Assembly (NCBI GenBank): GCA_014338405.1
Contig: JTDE01002117.1
Coordinates: forward strand, 65,133 to 129,132
Direction of reading: 5' to 3'
Origin: Paragonimus skrjabini miyazakii
Taxonomy: Eukaryota; Platyhelminthes; Trematoda; Plagiorchiida; Troglotrematidae
Length of the DNA: 64,000 nucleotides
The notes under the pieces are model-generated. The model did no database searches. It saw only the letters and a list, made by a program, of their open reading frames with translations, and had not been told where the DNA came from. The position numbers and the translations under genes are program-made. Below are positions 36,241 through 50,400 of this stretch, piece by piece (the first letter of the stretch is position 1; each line of letters opens with the position of its first letter).

Positions 36241-36376
36241 CCGATTAAAGAGTCGTAAGTGCAGAAATAGAGTCGCGCAAAAAAGATGGAACAATTAAGT
36301 GACATGTGGAGACAAGTGTCAGGAATTCTCAACGGTCATGTTTATGTCTCGAGTTTTACGTTTTTCCATTCCAGAC

Positions 36377-36561
36377 CTGAACGTGGAGAACGGTCAATGA
36401 GGCTCCAGTATGTGATGGCAACGATGAAGTGCACGAATGACCTCACCGCCACTGTGAATATCGCACATCCGTACCACTTTTGTGTACCTTTGGATATATA
36501 CACAACAACATATTTGGTCCCTTCTGGTGTGTGTATTAGTTCTGATCGAGGGAATTCGTTG
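36377..36561 (-). CDS. Possible exon with a hydrophobic segment, unrecognised
   Basis: On the minus strand a good acceptor (TTGTGTTCCCCTCAG at 36576-36562) precedes about 61 open codons and a CAG|GTCTGG donor at 36377. The peptide has a single hydrophobic stretch around CAIFTVAVRSFVHFIVAIT, followed by YWSLIDRSPR. I recognise no family. It might be an exon of the CDGSH gene or an unrelated minus-strand gene, or chance. Confidence 0.2.
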
Positions 36562-38132
36562 CTGAGGGGAACACAATGAATGTAACTGTAATCGAGCATT
36601 TACCTGTGGTTGGCTGTCTGAGCAGAGACTAGGCATTCTATAAACTAGCGATCGGAGTAAACTGCATGCCAGAATTATGACTTAAGCAACTAAAAGAGAG
36701 AGCTATATGACTGCAAAGTCACTGAAGTGTGAAAATGATCACCCAATACCAACCATCAACAGATTTCGAATAAACAAGACACGGCCATGTCTGAAATTAA
36801 TCGAATTCCTGCATATAACGTGCGTGAACCGTCGTTAGTGCTAGTGTACGATACCAGAAAATAACAATCGAGTAGACGCAGTAGAACGGAACTCGATCTT
36901 GTGTTCAAGATCATACTACTTACAACAACAATAGTAAGTCAACGTGAATATTAATTCAAAAAAGTGCTGCATGGGCTGTCGGGACGAAGTCAAACGGTGG
37001 GTCACGTCCCCATCTCACGAGGACTCAGGGGTTTTGACTAAAACCCAACTGGAATAACCCTCAACAAAACATGAAGAAAAGCTGAATTTATTTGTTGGAA
37101 TATGTTTGAGATCGACTGAGGATTCATAATTTCAGAACAACTTGTGAACAATAGGTAATTTCAGTCATTGTTGACGTCTAACTTCTGACACAGAAACTTC
37201 TTCAGATCAAGTCTGAAGAGGCAAACAATCTCGAGTCAAACTGTAAAAAATCTAGCACATTATGCTTCAGAACAGACATAAGAAAAGAACATGATCGTGA
37301 GGAATATGTCTGAAACGGACTGAGAATGCACAATTCAGGAAAAGCCTGTAAGTAATCGGCTTGTTGCTGATGGTTTCTGGAATACACGCTACTTCACACC
37401 ACGTGAACTGGTGAAACATTTGGCAGCAACTACGGTAGGCAAAGCGTGAATCAATCAATTAACCGAAAAGTACAGAGGTTTGACTTGAGACCATATTATT
37501 GCATGCTCTTGTCTGGGATCAGTTACTGCAACACATACTTAATCTGTACTACTGGCCTGCTATGTTAAGATTAACACATTGATGCACTCCTCGTCTACTT
37601 TAAATAGTCTCGAATTTATAACTAAGTCATCCGAACTGAATATGTTTTTGTAAGAGAAGTGAAACGACACCAACAGACATCGAATGTTTACATATTTTTA
37701 TAAAAAACATTCCGTTCCATTTCGCTTCCCTTAGATGAACCCTGAAACGGAACAAAAAACTCAATAACTATTAAGGAGCTAGAGCTGGTGATTGCAGTGT
37801 GAATATTCACGAGGAAAGGAAAACGTTGAAGCATACGAAAAACATAACAACACTGGGAATCATTACCTACGGTCACACCTGAATAGATGGCAAGTTTGCG
37901 GATATGTGAAAAAGATCCTAAGTTGAAAAGTATCATCTGCAGAAGGTGGGTCTTTAATGATGACTGTTAAAATGTATGCTAACTACACTCACATTATGTA
38001 AACTAGACACTTAAAGTTGAGATGTCATTCAGCCGGTAAAAGGTGATCACACACAGTAGTTAGTAGTATTGTATAGGCAAACACACATACTCTGAGAGCA
38101 AGAAATCATCATAAATCAGTAGAACGAAATCA
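36562..38132. other. Unassigned DNA
   Basis: No recognisable gene or element between the possible exon and the PGM3 polyadenylation signal. Confidence 0.3.
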
Positions 38133-38138
38133 TTTATT
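38133..38138 (-). promoter_or_regulatory. Polyadenylation signal of PGM3
   Basis: AATAAA on the minus strand lies 114 nt past the PGM3 stop codon, a plausible distance for its 3' end. Confidence 0.6.
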
Positions 38139-38251
38139 TTGGAATGATTTGACCAATCAAAATAGGGTTGTGGGAAGTTGGAGGTAGACCAACAATCAAT
38201 GGAAACACGATTACAGATTATAAAAAAAAGATTGCACAAAAAATCACCGGA

Positions 38252-38479
38252 CTAGGAAGGTATGGGACCAGGATCTGGCGGCGGCAGACCAGTTCCACCA
38301 GCCAACTGATGCGTTACAATGGCAACCTTCTGAGCAAGCCAATCTGCCCAAACCGAATGTATTGCCTCGCAGTAGACACGGGCAATGTTTTCCGTACCGG
38401 ACGGACGCACAAACGCCCGAATGGTGCCCGGTGACATAGTGGCTTGTTCCACTTGCTCAATCAAGTCGTCAATAGCAGA
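38252..38479 (-). CDS. PGM3: PGM3 exon 7, C-terminus
   Basis: Acceptor TTTCGTTAG precedes 75 codons and a stop. Carries FVRPSGTENIARVYCEA, the phosphate-binding loop, and VTHQLAGGTG before a Pro-rich end. Confidence 0.95.
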   Translation of the reverse strand, partial: SAIDDLIEQVEQATMSPGTIRAFVRPSGTENIARVYCEAIHSVWADWLAQKVAIVTHQLAGGTGLPPPDPGPIPS

Positions 38480-41400
38480 CTAACGAAAATGAAAACAAAA
38501 ATAGAGACTGATACCTAATGGATGCAAAAAGGTTCATCTATGCAACCTAGAAATTGGCTTTTTTCATTTTTCTGCAAAAGACCCAAGAATTCTTAGGCGG
38601 TTTTCAGTCATTTTCATCAGGCCTCACCAATTACACGAAAGATATGCAATTTTCATATGGATCAATAGAACAGTCCACATGGATAAGTAAATGTTTCTTA
38701 CGATGAAAAGAGATGGTGGTATTGGTATATGCAGCGGAGTGGCACACAGCTGATGCTGTCAACTGCTTCAGGTTTAGTTCGGCTTCCAGTGGTTTGGGGA
38801 TGGATGATCAGGGAAGGTGAAAGGTCTGTACATGCCGTTTTTGCATACACACACACACACAAGCAGAGATTACAGTCTGGTGACGATGGTCTCAGTTGTT
38901 GGGAACAGCCGTACCCTAACCGGTCTGGAAAGTGAGCTTGGCAGCCTCCGTGGACGAATTGAGACGCTTCGTCCGGTGTAATTCGGTGATCAGTGTCAAT
39001 CATATGGGACCCGACTGCGTTTGAAATGGACTTAATCGAACCACTGGAAGGCCATTTCAGGAGGTGTCTCTTTAAAGTAAAGAACACCTTTGGCTTCGTG
39101 GAGTCAGTGAATATGGAGAACGACAGCAGGTTATCCTTGGGTGTGACCTTTTCATTCACTAACGTGCCACTGAAAGAAAGATAATCATCTCTGCACCTAC
39201 ATCGATGGCAATCAAACTGACGACGAAATTACTAGGGGGAAATCGAAAGAATTGTTGTGTTGCATCTTTAATGTCTAATTTCAATTGAATGGAGAGTATA
39301 CGAGCAGAAGGATGCGGCAATGGGTTAATCTCCAGGCCCGTGACTCGCAGATATTATTACGACTAAGCGAGAGACTATTGAACTCAACCACACCGTCAAT
39401 GAATGCAAGTTCTACAATCGCTAAATGGACGACATTTTCCGTTTTATTCCAAACGACGATGACCCTTATGCCATATTAATCGATCTCAGTAAAGCACATC
39501 TCAACATGAAGTTCGCCGTCGAACTAGAACATCAGGAGTGGCTCTCATTCTCAGACGTCGCGTTGCTGCATCGAGTGGACTGATTAATTTAAAAATCAAT
39601 TCACAAAAAAGACATGAACGGGTCAATATACACAGTTTCACAGTCTCGTCCCACTGAAATACAAAAACTTGGTGCGCAGCCTGGTGAACAAAACACACAA
39701 AAGTCTGCACACTAGATACTCTCCAGGATGTAGCAAAGTATAGCCCCAGTGAAACCGGATAATCCGAGAGACGTACAGATGAAAACTCACACTCCGGTAC
39801 GAGACATGAACCCGTTTGGACTACGGAGAAAAAGCCGATTTTTACCCGTCTCTCACATAAGGATGGAGTTGACGACGAAACAATTAGCCGTAAACTTCCG
39901 AACGCGACCGGGGTTGCCTACCCTGCGGCAAGACTTATCGAATCACTCAATGTCTTAGGGTTAACTTGCCCAAGTCCCCTTTGTCTTCTCCTCCCAAATC
40001 TCTCGCCTTTTGCTGTGAATCAGGAAACACTGGAAGAACCACAAGGCGACTTAAGGATAGTATTAGTGGACACCTCCTGAAATGGCTTTGTCACGATTCG
40101 ATTAAACCCATTTCAATGATTTTAGTAAGGACAGGGAAAATACACTTAACGGATCGATGTAAAGCTAACAAAACGTGGGGTGGACACCAAAATATTTTCA
40201 AAAGCTATACACAGAAGCGCGTGTGTGAACACATGCTCAGCCACTGTGCGCCAGACTGGACTGTGACGTTAGCTAGGATGGAAGCAACGAACTGGTTCAT
40301 GGAGTAATGTGTGTTATTAACTTGGAATTTCAGTCAACAAGCAAAAGAATATCATTTGCGATAAGTAACATGTTATGCAGTGTTTGTAAACAGTCATGTA
40401 GTGATCGTAAGGTTCGCAAAGGCAAAAAACAACGCTCTATGTTTTAGCTCAGCTCCTGCGTGGCGTACTGAAGCATTACTGTTGCACACAATAACTCACA
40501 CAATACGCAGGAACCCATTCTTTTTAATGATGTATACACACCTTAGATCACTTAAAAGTTTTATGCACACTTTATGACAGCTTGACTTCGAAGTCTTGTA
40601 TATTTTGGTATGTAGAAGTAGCTGAATGTATTGAATATCATTCTGCTCAAGGTGGTCTACCGTTTCTTTTTATTGGCGTACAAAATAGTCAATTTTGATA
40701 TTTCCCCACAAACAGAACATGACGTAAAAACGTGGGTTTCAAATTAATGTACTCCGTGAATTAAAACATGCGTAACAAGCTATAGAAGCAGCTACAAACA
40801 CGAAAACAACTTTCGGCGTTAACGCGCACAAACCAGGAGCAGCTCAATAACAATGTGTAAGATTCAAATTCAGGGACATGAATCTAGAAAATGCCCTTCG
40901 TAGCAGGCGATTCCGATTTGTTTAGATGGCTGTCTGAAAGGACCGGTAGAACCTAATCCAAAAGGATCCCCTGCAGATTTCTCGAAAGAAAAATCTTGGT
41001 CAATGGATGCCCCAAGAAGCGATGGGAATTAAAAGGAACAACTTTTGAATTGTGCGTCCCACTAATATAACGGAGAAAACATGAGTCTTTCTTGCTACAC
41101 GTTATCACTTGCGATGACAAGTGAATTTTGTACCAAAATAGACGATCCACAGAACGACTTGACAAAAGCCAGCCTCCTCGAAAGATACCTAAACAGGACT
41201 CAGAGAAGATCATCGATACACTGCTTAGTGGTCTGCCGTCGGATAAATCAAACACAGTTTGTTTCGATCTGGTGCAGCAAGGAAAATGGAGTCGTACTGT
41301 AGGAAATTGGAAGTGGTTCAATAGAAACTGCTAAGGCGGCAACTAGTGCTTAGAAACAAGAGAGATCAAATCAGTTAGCACAACGACACCAGACTGAAGA

Positions 41401-44400
41401 TTGCAAAGGTACCCTTTCAGAAATTATTCCCGTTGGACATTAAAATCTTACCACTATATTCATCCGACCCCTCACCAACAACTTATTCGACATCTGGACT
41501 ACTTCCTTGAAGGGAGACACTTCCGATAACACAGTAACACTGAAGTGTCTGACAGAAGTTTAACTAAGTCGCAAAACTGGACCTGTATCACGTTAGCAAA
41601 ACTGTGTTGAACACAATAGTGCTAAGTCTGTATGAAAATTACGAACTGCATCCGAGTTGAACTCTAGTGAACCAGATTTTTAGGATGATCTAGAATACAG
41701 AAGAATTTATCGGACAATTGCCCAGTTAATAAAATGCAAACGCCTGTTGCAGTGAGACGTGTGGAAGCACGTGTGAGAAGTTAGCTTTCACGTTTTCCCT
41801 GTCGAGCAACAACTACACACTTGACATAAGCAGATATCGAACTCTCGACCTAAAACTAAGAATGAAAAGTTCAGATCGTTGACTCCAGCTTATCACTAAT
41901 CAAGACAGATCCAACGCAATTCATATGAACGTGTGCAAAACTATATTGTGACACCGAGTTTAGGGTGAGTCGCTCACCGTACAGTGGAATGATGGTACAC
42001 ATCGCTATAAGGCACACAGCTACATCGGATATTTTAGAAAGAATACCTGACACTGTTCAAAAACAGTGGAGCGTCGAATCAGATAATCGCGCACACATAG
42101 GCATTAAGGAGACAGAGAAAAACGATATCAGAAAAATACGCAAAGATACCTGTAGACTTGCTGGCGAACAGACACGTCTTTCCGCATCCATAGTCTTAAT
42201 CGATGTCGGTGATTTCAAAGCAACTTTGATTTGACGTGAGGCAAATTCACGATAAAGTTTGGACCAATCAGCCAGAGACCAGCCATGCCATGCCAGCGCG
42301 TATTCAACCAGGAGAATATCTGTTAGCGCATCGCCGACAGTCGTATTGGTCAGATCCACAAAAACTGACAGCGGGTGATCAGAATCAAGGCTACGAACAT
42401 AGTTAAGAGCTGTTGCTGAGTACAGAATCGTTCCATGTCCGTTTGCCTGTGTAGGTTGTGGGAGAACAGCGAAACAGGGCAAATGTAATACTGGTATCAC
42501 CCAGTAATATGCCTTGGTGTGCCTGAATACTACTTGAAAAGGAGAATAAACGAGAACCACACGAGTAACATCAAAATGATGAGGTGCTTATTTTTTCCCT
42601 TGATCGATGAAAGATTCGATTTTTGTGCTCTCAAGACATCTGTACGGTGGAAGACAAAAGAACATGGTCAATAAAACTGGTCGAAATAATGGGCAACACA
42701 GAACAATAGTTTGACCTTGCAGAACGACTTACGCGACCTGAACGGGCAAAAATCAACGATAAGGTATAGATGGCTCTGTCGCATCGTTTGGCCGCCATAT
42801 ATACCGCTTCAGTCTCACCTACAACTCAACCGCTTAATAGCAAAGCGTGGACACCTGGTTAATTGGTGTTTGTTTGGCAGATTAACACCCCTTCCCTTAC
42901 TGTTGCTCAAATGATAGTACAACAACAAAAAACCCAGCGTAAACCACCGATGCATTGTTGTTCATGAAGATTAGCTGACTGATCACCAGTTTCCTTCCAT
43001 ATATGGATCAACTTTATCAGACCCATCTTTCGTTCAATCTTTTTATAGGAGGTGGTCCATGATAGTTCGGAGCTTGGACTCCCTATCAAATCCAGCACAA
43101 CGTAAATTGTTGTATCATAAAAGGCATAAATGGTACGGATTTTGACTGTTCACCGCTCACCAGAATGAACTGATCAGAAGAGGTAAATCATAATATGAAT
43201 TGATTCCACACACCCCAGACAATAGTAAACGTGCAAATAGCATGAATAAATGTTACTAAACGGAGTTTAAAGGCTAAAGATAAATCTGGATTGTCAGTAA
43301 AAAATTTCAGCTAAACATACGGCAGGTAAAAGGGCAATAGACAATTGCTTTTGAGGGCACGATGTCACCTGCTGATGACTGATCGAAAATGTTCCAGAAT
43401 GCCACGTTACCAGCAAGTAGTGAATGGGCGATGTATTAACACCGAATTTGTGATCTGCGTTCCATAAGGACCCCGTGACAGAAAACTCGACGTTCTGTGT
43501 TCATTATGTGTCGTTTACCACTAGGCATATTAATACGCCTCAGTCAATTTGACAAACGTACCTTGGCCCCAGTGGTGTGTTCTTCCTGTTCTACTGATGC
43601 AATTTCTCTTCAGTCAACAAAATTGTTGTAAATCATGGACGGAATACACTGGTTTATTCACAATATAGTAACGCACTTAATAGAAATCAAATTCTCCCCC
43701 TCATAATAACCAACACGGAATATCTTGGTCCCGAGAATAACGTGACTGTCCCCACCAACTGATTCCAAGACAAACCAAAAGACGGGTGCAAAAAGCAACT
43801 TTGTTCCGCTTCAATGTGTATCAAATATAAAGTCACAGCGTATTTATATAGTGCACAGCGACCTACAAAACATTCGCGAATCAGAAAATCGAAGGATAGT
43901 TATCAAAAATATCGGTTAAGGTCACTAAGCCGCCAATGAGCATAGCGGAATAAAGGTCGAACAAGTAAAAAACTAGCGAACGTTACCACATGACTGATCT
44001 GGGCATTTCCGCTCATTCTGATTAGATAGAATCGTTTTCTCGAGGAAGGAGACGGCTTCGAGCAGAAAAAATGAATTCCGTAACAGAAACCAATGATCCT
44101 CTGTTTGAAGGTTAGGTGAGCACCCCTCACAGGAGCCTACAATCCAAATTATTTGGCAGGTTCAAGGAACTTTCCAGAAAATGCTTTATGCTATTTTTAT
44201 TATGTACACAACGCATTTTGTTAGAAACTCCAGATTACCTCCGAAAAAACGCCAGCTATTGAACGGTTTCTCGCCTTACAGGACAAAACATCATGGAGAA
44301 CAGGCAGACTGCTGACAACCAAGGAAGTTTTGTCTGTAGCTTTCTCCATGTCGTTTTTACTTTGTAGACAACCTAATCATACCTTGGAAACACCCACGTC

Positions 44401-47400
44401 ATTGAGCTTGATAAGGCCCCTTCTATCTTGAAGCGTCCCAACAAAGGCTAGATGGATCACGAAGCCTTCAACCCCTGGGGATGAACACGCTCAATACTCG
44501 TGGCTGCTTTCCCGTTCCTTTGACGATCACTCGACTTACCAACATCTATATCAAGCCAAAGAGAGTACATGGCGTGGCAAACGCCGGGCTGGTACTCTTG
44601 ATATATGGCCCAGTCACCTGACTTTATGCATTTCCATGGCTTGAGTAAGTGAAACCTCTTCATCCTAACTGCCAACACCCCAGCTCCCGATGATCTCATT
44701 GTTACTTACTGGCTGACATGACCATAGGTGTACGACTGAACGCACACATCAATTTTGAAAGACCTCAAGAGGTTTAATATTCTCAACCCTTAGGAGCCAC
44801 ATTTCACAGCCGTATAATAACTGTGCGGTCATCAGTACCTTTTTTCAGTTTCAGCGAAACGCCCTTTTGCTGCAAAACCGTTCCATGGTGAAGACATTGT
44901 ACTGACCTTTGAAACGTAGACTCCAGTTTCACTGTTAAAGGCTGTCAGTTTTGGAGCAATGCACTGAAATTTGAAACTGAAAAGCGCAGGCCCAGCAGAC
45001 TGAGCGGAACTACAAATACTGCCTAACACCTGTCCCTGGTGTATATTGTCAGGAAAAAATAGCTTTCCACAAACATAAACTAGGCCGGCTACTATCTATC
45101 TAGATAGCAGGTCAATGTGAGGATTACGTGACATCTTTACATCACTTCGACCACGAAGAAATTGAACAACAGTATGGAAAAATATAGTCTTGACAGATCC
45201 CATTATCCCATTGAAATGTGTTTAGCGAGCTGCCCTAGACTGTGACCTAGGCTGATGCATCCAAATGAAACCTTGACATAATGTCTGCATACTTGGTCGG
45301 CAAACGCTTGGGTTTAACAGATTTGGGAAATTTAGATCGATTCATGGAATAAAGGAAACCTTCATCCTTGAAAAGTTTAACGAATGTTGACCGGTGATAA
45401 GTAAGACACGATATGATGAAAATTCCAAATGCGATCAGTGTATCCTCGTTCAGAACATACACCCCTGAGCTCTAATCAGTCGATGGATCATGATAAACAT
45501 TAAAACCCGGCAAGCTAGCTAGTTTGTCAATACATCTCTCAGATGGTCCCGGCTCTATCCTGATGACAGGGACAACAGCATATTGAACCCAGTAAAAGTA
45601 GGTGTCCTCAATCGCCAGTACTAGTTGGAACAGACGTGTTGAGGCTTTCATTGGCACCTATGATTAATGAAAGGATGAAATAGTCAGATCAATCATCACT
45701 GAGACGTCCAACAGCAACGGTGTAATCGTGGACCTCATTTTGGGAAGGTGGTTCTGGATTAACAGATCAAAGTATAACCTCAGGAGTGTGAACAAGAAAC
45801 AAAAAAGAAGCGGTAAAGCAGTGGCCTTATCCTCGAAGTATTCCATCCAATTTGCTAGTCATTTTGAATTAACAGAAGTAAGAACATCGTTCATTTAATT
45901 AAAGGTTTTAGTAACAGAAAATATTCTAGAGTCCAACGCTCTGACAGGCTGAAACAATATGCTGATATACATCGAGATGAAGGTGACTACCAGTTCGTTG
46001 ACCTTTTCGGCTAACTAAGCTCTACGAAAAGCCACCAGGTTGGGCCTGTCATTTTTTCATCATAGACTGCCATGTGAGTTAGTGGATGGTAGTTTCACTT
46101 TGGCATCTGGCGGCTTCAAGGATTTCTCAGAGATTCCATATTTTTCTATCCACCAACAACTGCGGGCAACGGCGCCTGTTTTCTGCTAAGTTTATGGATT
46201 TTGAATTAAAGAGCAACTGTTGTTTAAAGAAGTAAAATGACTAACCCTGCACTCTAAACATGCTTGACAAGTCTGCAATGTCGTAGGTCTGGTCAGTTAC
46301 TCAATCCCCGACGTTTGCCATCGATGGGAAGGCTATCCAATAAACCGAAGAATGAATCGACAGCGGACGAAAGCACGGCCCTATACTAGACAGATGATCT
46401 AGTAGGATAGACAATCACGAACAGAGCAACGTCAACGGCAAGGTCATCTACCTGAGACCAGGCCTAAATCGCGCGTTCACATGTTCCGGATCTGAAATCA
46501 CTGTCTATCAAAAACAACTTATTCTCAACGCCAGCTTAGGCCCCTTTCAAGATGCGATATTGACAAAAATTTAGAGCCTAAGAGCAGTTAGAAACTACCC
46601 AACCCATTCACTTTAGAGTCCACGCTGCCGATCTAAATGACACTGTTTGAGCTACGTGTCGACACAACAGAGGGGCTAACTATCCACAAACTGTATCCTT
46701 ACAATAGTTACTACCGCAGTCTGCAAACGCACGTATGGACATTCTTTATAGACGTCGATAGATTTGATGTTTACCACCGGATGTGGTTGACTTAGATAAA
46801 CATAAAGCACAAAGTTCAGTAGTCATAAGAATCTGAGCTACTAGTGCAGCTGTTGTGTTTAGTTTAGCCTAGCCGAAGGTGTGCGGCCAGTGAGAGGCTT
46901 CAGTTCGATACGTTAATTACTGTACAGGAATCTAGTCTTTGAAATGTAGCAGATGTTGACTTTCAAGACATTGACATCAACTCATAAGCTAGATCTAAGA
47001 AGCAGACGGTGGGAATCATAGACTGAGTAGAAAGGGATAGAAATTACTTGGGTAATGTTACTAAGCTAAGCTAGTTATTGCGGGATCTGTTGAAGATTTA
47101 CTAGGAATGAGGGTTGGAAAAAGTAAGAGTTAAGTTGGGGGAAAACAGTGAAGAAAAGGCCAGAATGCCATATGTGCACCGGCCTAGTCTAGTGAACGTA
47201 AAAGATAAAACACAATTTATGGTGAGTGACGATTGATGGGGCGTAAAACAATGGGTATCTAGGAGGAACGCTCCAAAAATAAACCGTTTTAAGTAAACAT
47301 CTAAACAGTAGAGTTGAAGTAAACCATTTAAAGCTAAACAGGCCAAAAATCCCTGTCTACTGAACAGAAAATAATGCAGCCTATGTTGGTATAGCGATTG

Positions 47401-50400
47401 AACTCCTCCGACTAAGGAAATTCAATTTAGATACAGACAGCAAAAAAAGCCGATCCCAGGCTACGTGTGTGATGATCACATAAGGTTAAGCGCAACCCAC
47501 CTCAAAATAGATTCCGAAGTCAAAAGCCTGGGCCGCGTGATGCAAATGTTTGACTCCAGTTGGCACACACGATACAGTCACGTGGAGATGATCGCGTAGG
47601 TATATAGTCGAACCGGCGTTAGCATAGGCTGTTTGAATCACGCCAACAGTGAGAGAACGACCACCGTCAGACGCAAGAAGTATGGATGTGAGAAAACTGG
47701 CAAACAGACAAGCAATCCTATCACCATCCAGTAAAATAATACGTGAAGAATCACCAGCAGCCACTGCATCCGTTTGCACATCACCACCGAGGTCAGATGA
47801 TGCAGGAGAGTGATAGAAGTAGAGCAACCGATCAGCATCGCCATCCACCGTGGCCCATCGATCACTTGGTGAACATGGTATTGCAGAAAGAGCTCCGTGA
47901 ATTTTGGGAGCTTTTGAGAAAAGCTGGTTTGGTAAGCAAACGGAAATGAGCAAAAACTAAAGGAAACTGGTTTGAAAAAGAGAAGGGAGCATGCACAGCA
48001 AACCAGACACCAGAACACAACTTTCAGAACCCTGTGATCCGCCTGCCGCTCACAATCAAAATGGATTATTGGCAAAATCACCACTAAAACAAGTAGGAGT
48101 TCTCAAACGGCGGAATGCACTCTCTCCAGTTCAGCACGTCAACTCAAGTTCACATAATTGGTGACACCTGCATAACTCAAGTTTAGCAACGCAAACTACC
48201 CGTTATTCACAAGCTTCATCTTGTTGAATGTTCCCAGTGTCTGGATTTGAGTAGCCGGATAGTGTAACCCACATGTGATGCAAAATCGAAGTAACGTTAA
48301 CATGGCACGTGCTCAGAGACAGAACACTCAGCCACCCGTTTTAGTCAGGTAAATGGAGTCGTACAACCAAAAATGTACTGTTCCAACAATAACTGAATCA
48401 AACAATTAGTTAAACCTCTGTTTACAGATATTAAGAATAAAAGGGAATTAAAAAATCGAGAGTCGCTAAACGTGGAACTATGGATGAGGGAACTCGAACA
48501 CGAAAATATGTGAAGTCATATGTTTATGAGTTAAACCAGCCGTGTTCCGATTTGTGCATAATGATAAACGATTGGTGCATGTTAGCTCAACGTTCGCCTG
48601 AGTCCGCACACAAATACTGTCCAGCGAAAAAGCACATGTTCAGAACGTTAAACAGACGTAGCCGCGCTTACTTGTTTCTGCAATAACCGGGACTGCGGGT
48701 GTAACAAAGTGTACACTTTCATGCGGATATTTACAAAAACCGAGGATAGAACCCCATTTCAGTGACGCCACAGCAAAGCTCATATAAACCAGGTGGTTCG
48801 AGCAGTATCGCGCAAGTTTACGTACTCCACCTGTACCAGTCCGGTCTTCGTTTGAATCCACGGAACGACCAATATTGGGAACCGTAGTGTTTCTTTTCTG
48901 AGGCGCCCATCTTGAAGGTTATGAAAATGATAGTGGCTCCTCTACGTCATCATCATCCTTATCACCAAAGACAGCAATACATCAATGGTTCGTGACGATG
49001 CTTGGCTACCATTCAACTGGGAAAACACCAAGCCTTAGATAAAAAAGAAAGGAAGTAGAGATCTACTTATAAAAACTGTGTAATCTAAAAGATTCAGCAT
49101 CAAGGTGTCTATACCCTGCAAACAACCGAGCTATAAGTCAAAACAAGGTACCAACAACAAGACAGCTTCCTTGCGACATTCACTACCCCGTATCGTTAAC
49201 TACATACACTTTACAGAAAACCCGATAACATTGCGACACTGAACCCGACTGGTCGTCATCCAGCCTAGTCTCCGGCCAACGTCTCTGAGCCGCGAAGGCT
49301 CTAGCTGGGAGACGACTTCATTTTTCTACGCAAGGTAATTATCTGTTCACCTCGCACCTTAAGCCAGTCGGCTGCAACATCGGCAGAGAGTTCGGTGTGG
49401 CAGAAGACTAGCTGACATCCTTAGTACATGGCCTAGTCATCTAAGTCTGTGCAAACGTAAAGATCGAACGAAAGAACTCCCTTGGGAATCAACATCCAAT
49501 ATCTGCTTCCTAGCCTCCTGGTTACTAACTCGTTGGTGCCGCCCGATTCAAGTGATCGAACGCAGACATCGGCGGTCAAACACCTGAAGATTGCTAACGT
49601 CTTCCATCCTGAGCAGTCAAGTTTCGCAGCCGTAAAGTAATACAGTCCTCACTGCTGCCTTATATACGCGACACTTAGGCCTAACAGAGATGCCTATGCC
49701 ACCGGGGATGTCCTAGACTAGAGAATACTGCTCTAGTCTTAGAGATACGAGCTTCTATTTCGTTTTCCATTACTCCACAGCCGTTGACGCAACTCACCAA
49801 CAACCTCCACAACTTCGCTATCAAACATTAAATTTACGCAACCACAGCAGTTTTGTAGTTCTTTGTACTTTGAGTCTGTCAAGCGCAATCCGCAATATCT
49901 GGCGTGCTGTTTTAAGATTTTCAAGCCACACCTTGCCGGCAGCACAATCAAGATCAACAGGTAAACCACCAGGTAGGACGTTCGCCCCGGCATCTTGCGA
50001 GTGCCGCAGACAAGCCTCCACTGCTTCGTCTATGGGGAAAGTAAACATCCTTGACGCAGGCCGATGTTGGTGCTGAAACTACAAAACAGTTCACCACAGA
50101 CTCTAACCTGAGTTGACACTGTGTTCACATAAATGTTCGACAATACTGTTTAAGCAAGTCGCAAGGTGTAGACCGATCAACCGAATCTAACGCAATTCGA
50201 TAGTCGAGGTCAATTGTCGGTCCAAAGTATGCAGGATACTGCCCCAGGAATTGGCAAAATGTGATCAACACATCGCCGTCCAGGACGAAACGCTGCCTAT
50301 TCTTCCCCGTCCGCCTCTTGAGGTACAGTGGGCCGATGAAGTCAGAACTATAGGTACGTCCACATCCTAGCAGAGAAAAGGGAGGACAGAAACCATACAG

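Noticed and set aside
43372..43388. CTGATGA...CGAAA, possible hammerhead ribozyme core
   Set aside because: Only six bases separate the two boxes and they cannot form stem II. No flanking stems I or III were seen.
45247..45462. Open stretch with weak likeness to mitochondrial ATP synthase subunit b
   Set aside because: The resemblance covers one hydrophobic segment (YVLNEDT and the helix after it). The rest does not fit and no partner exon was found.
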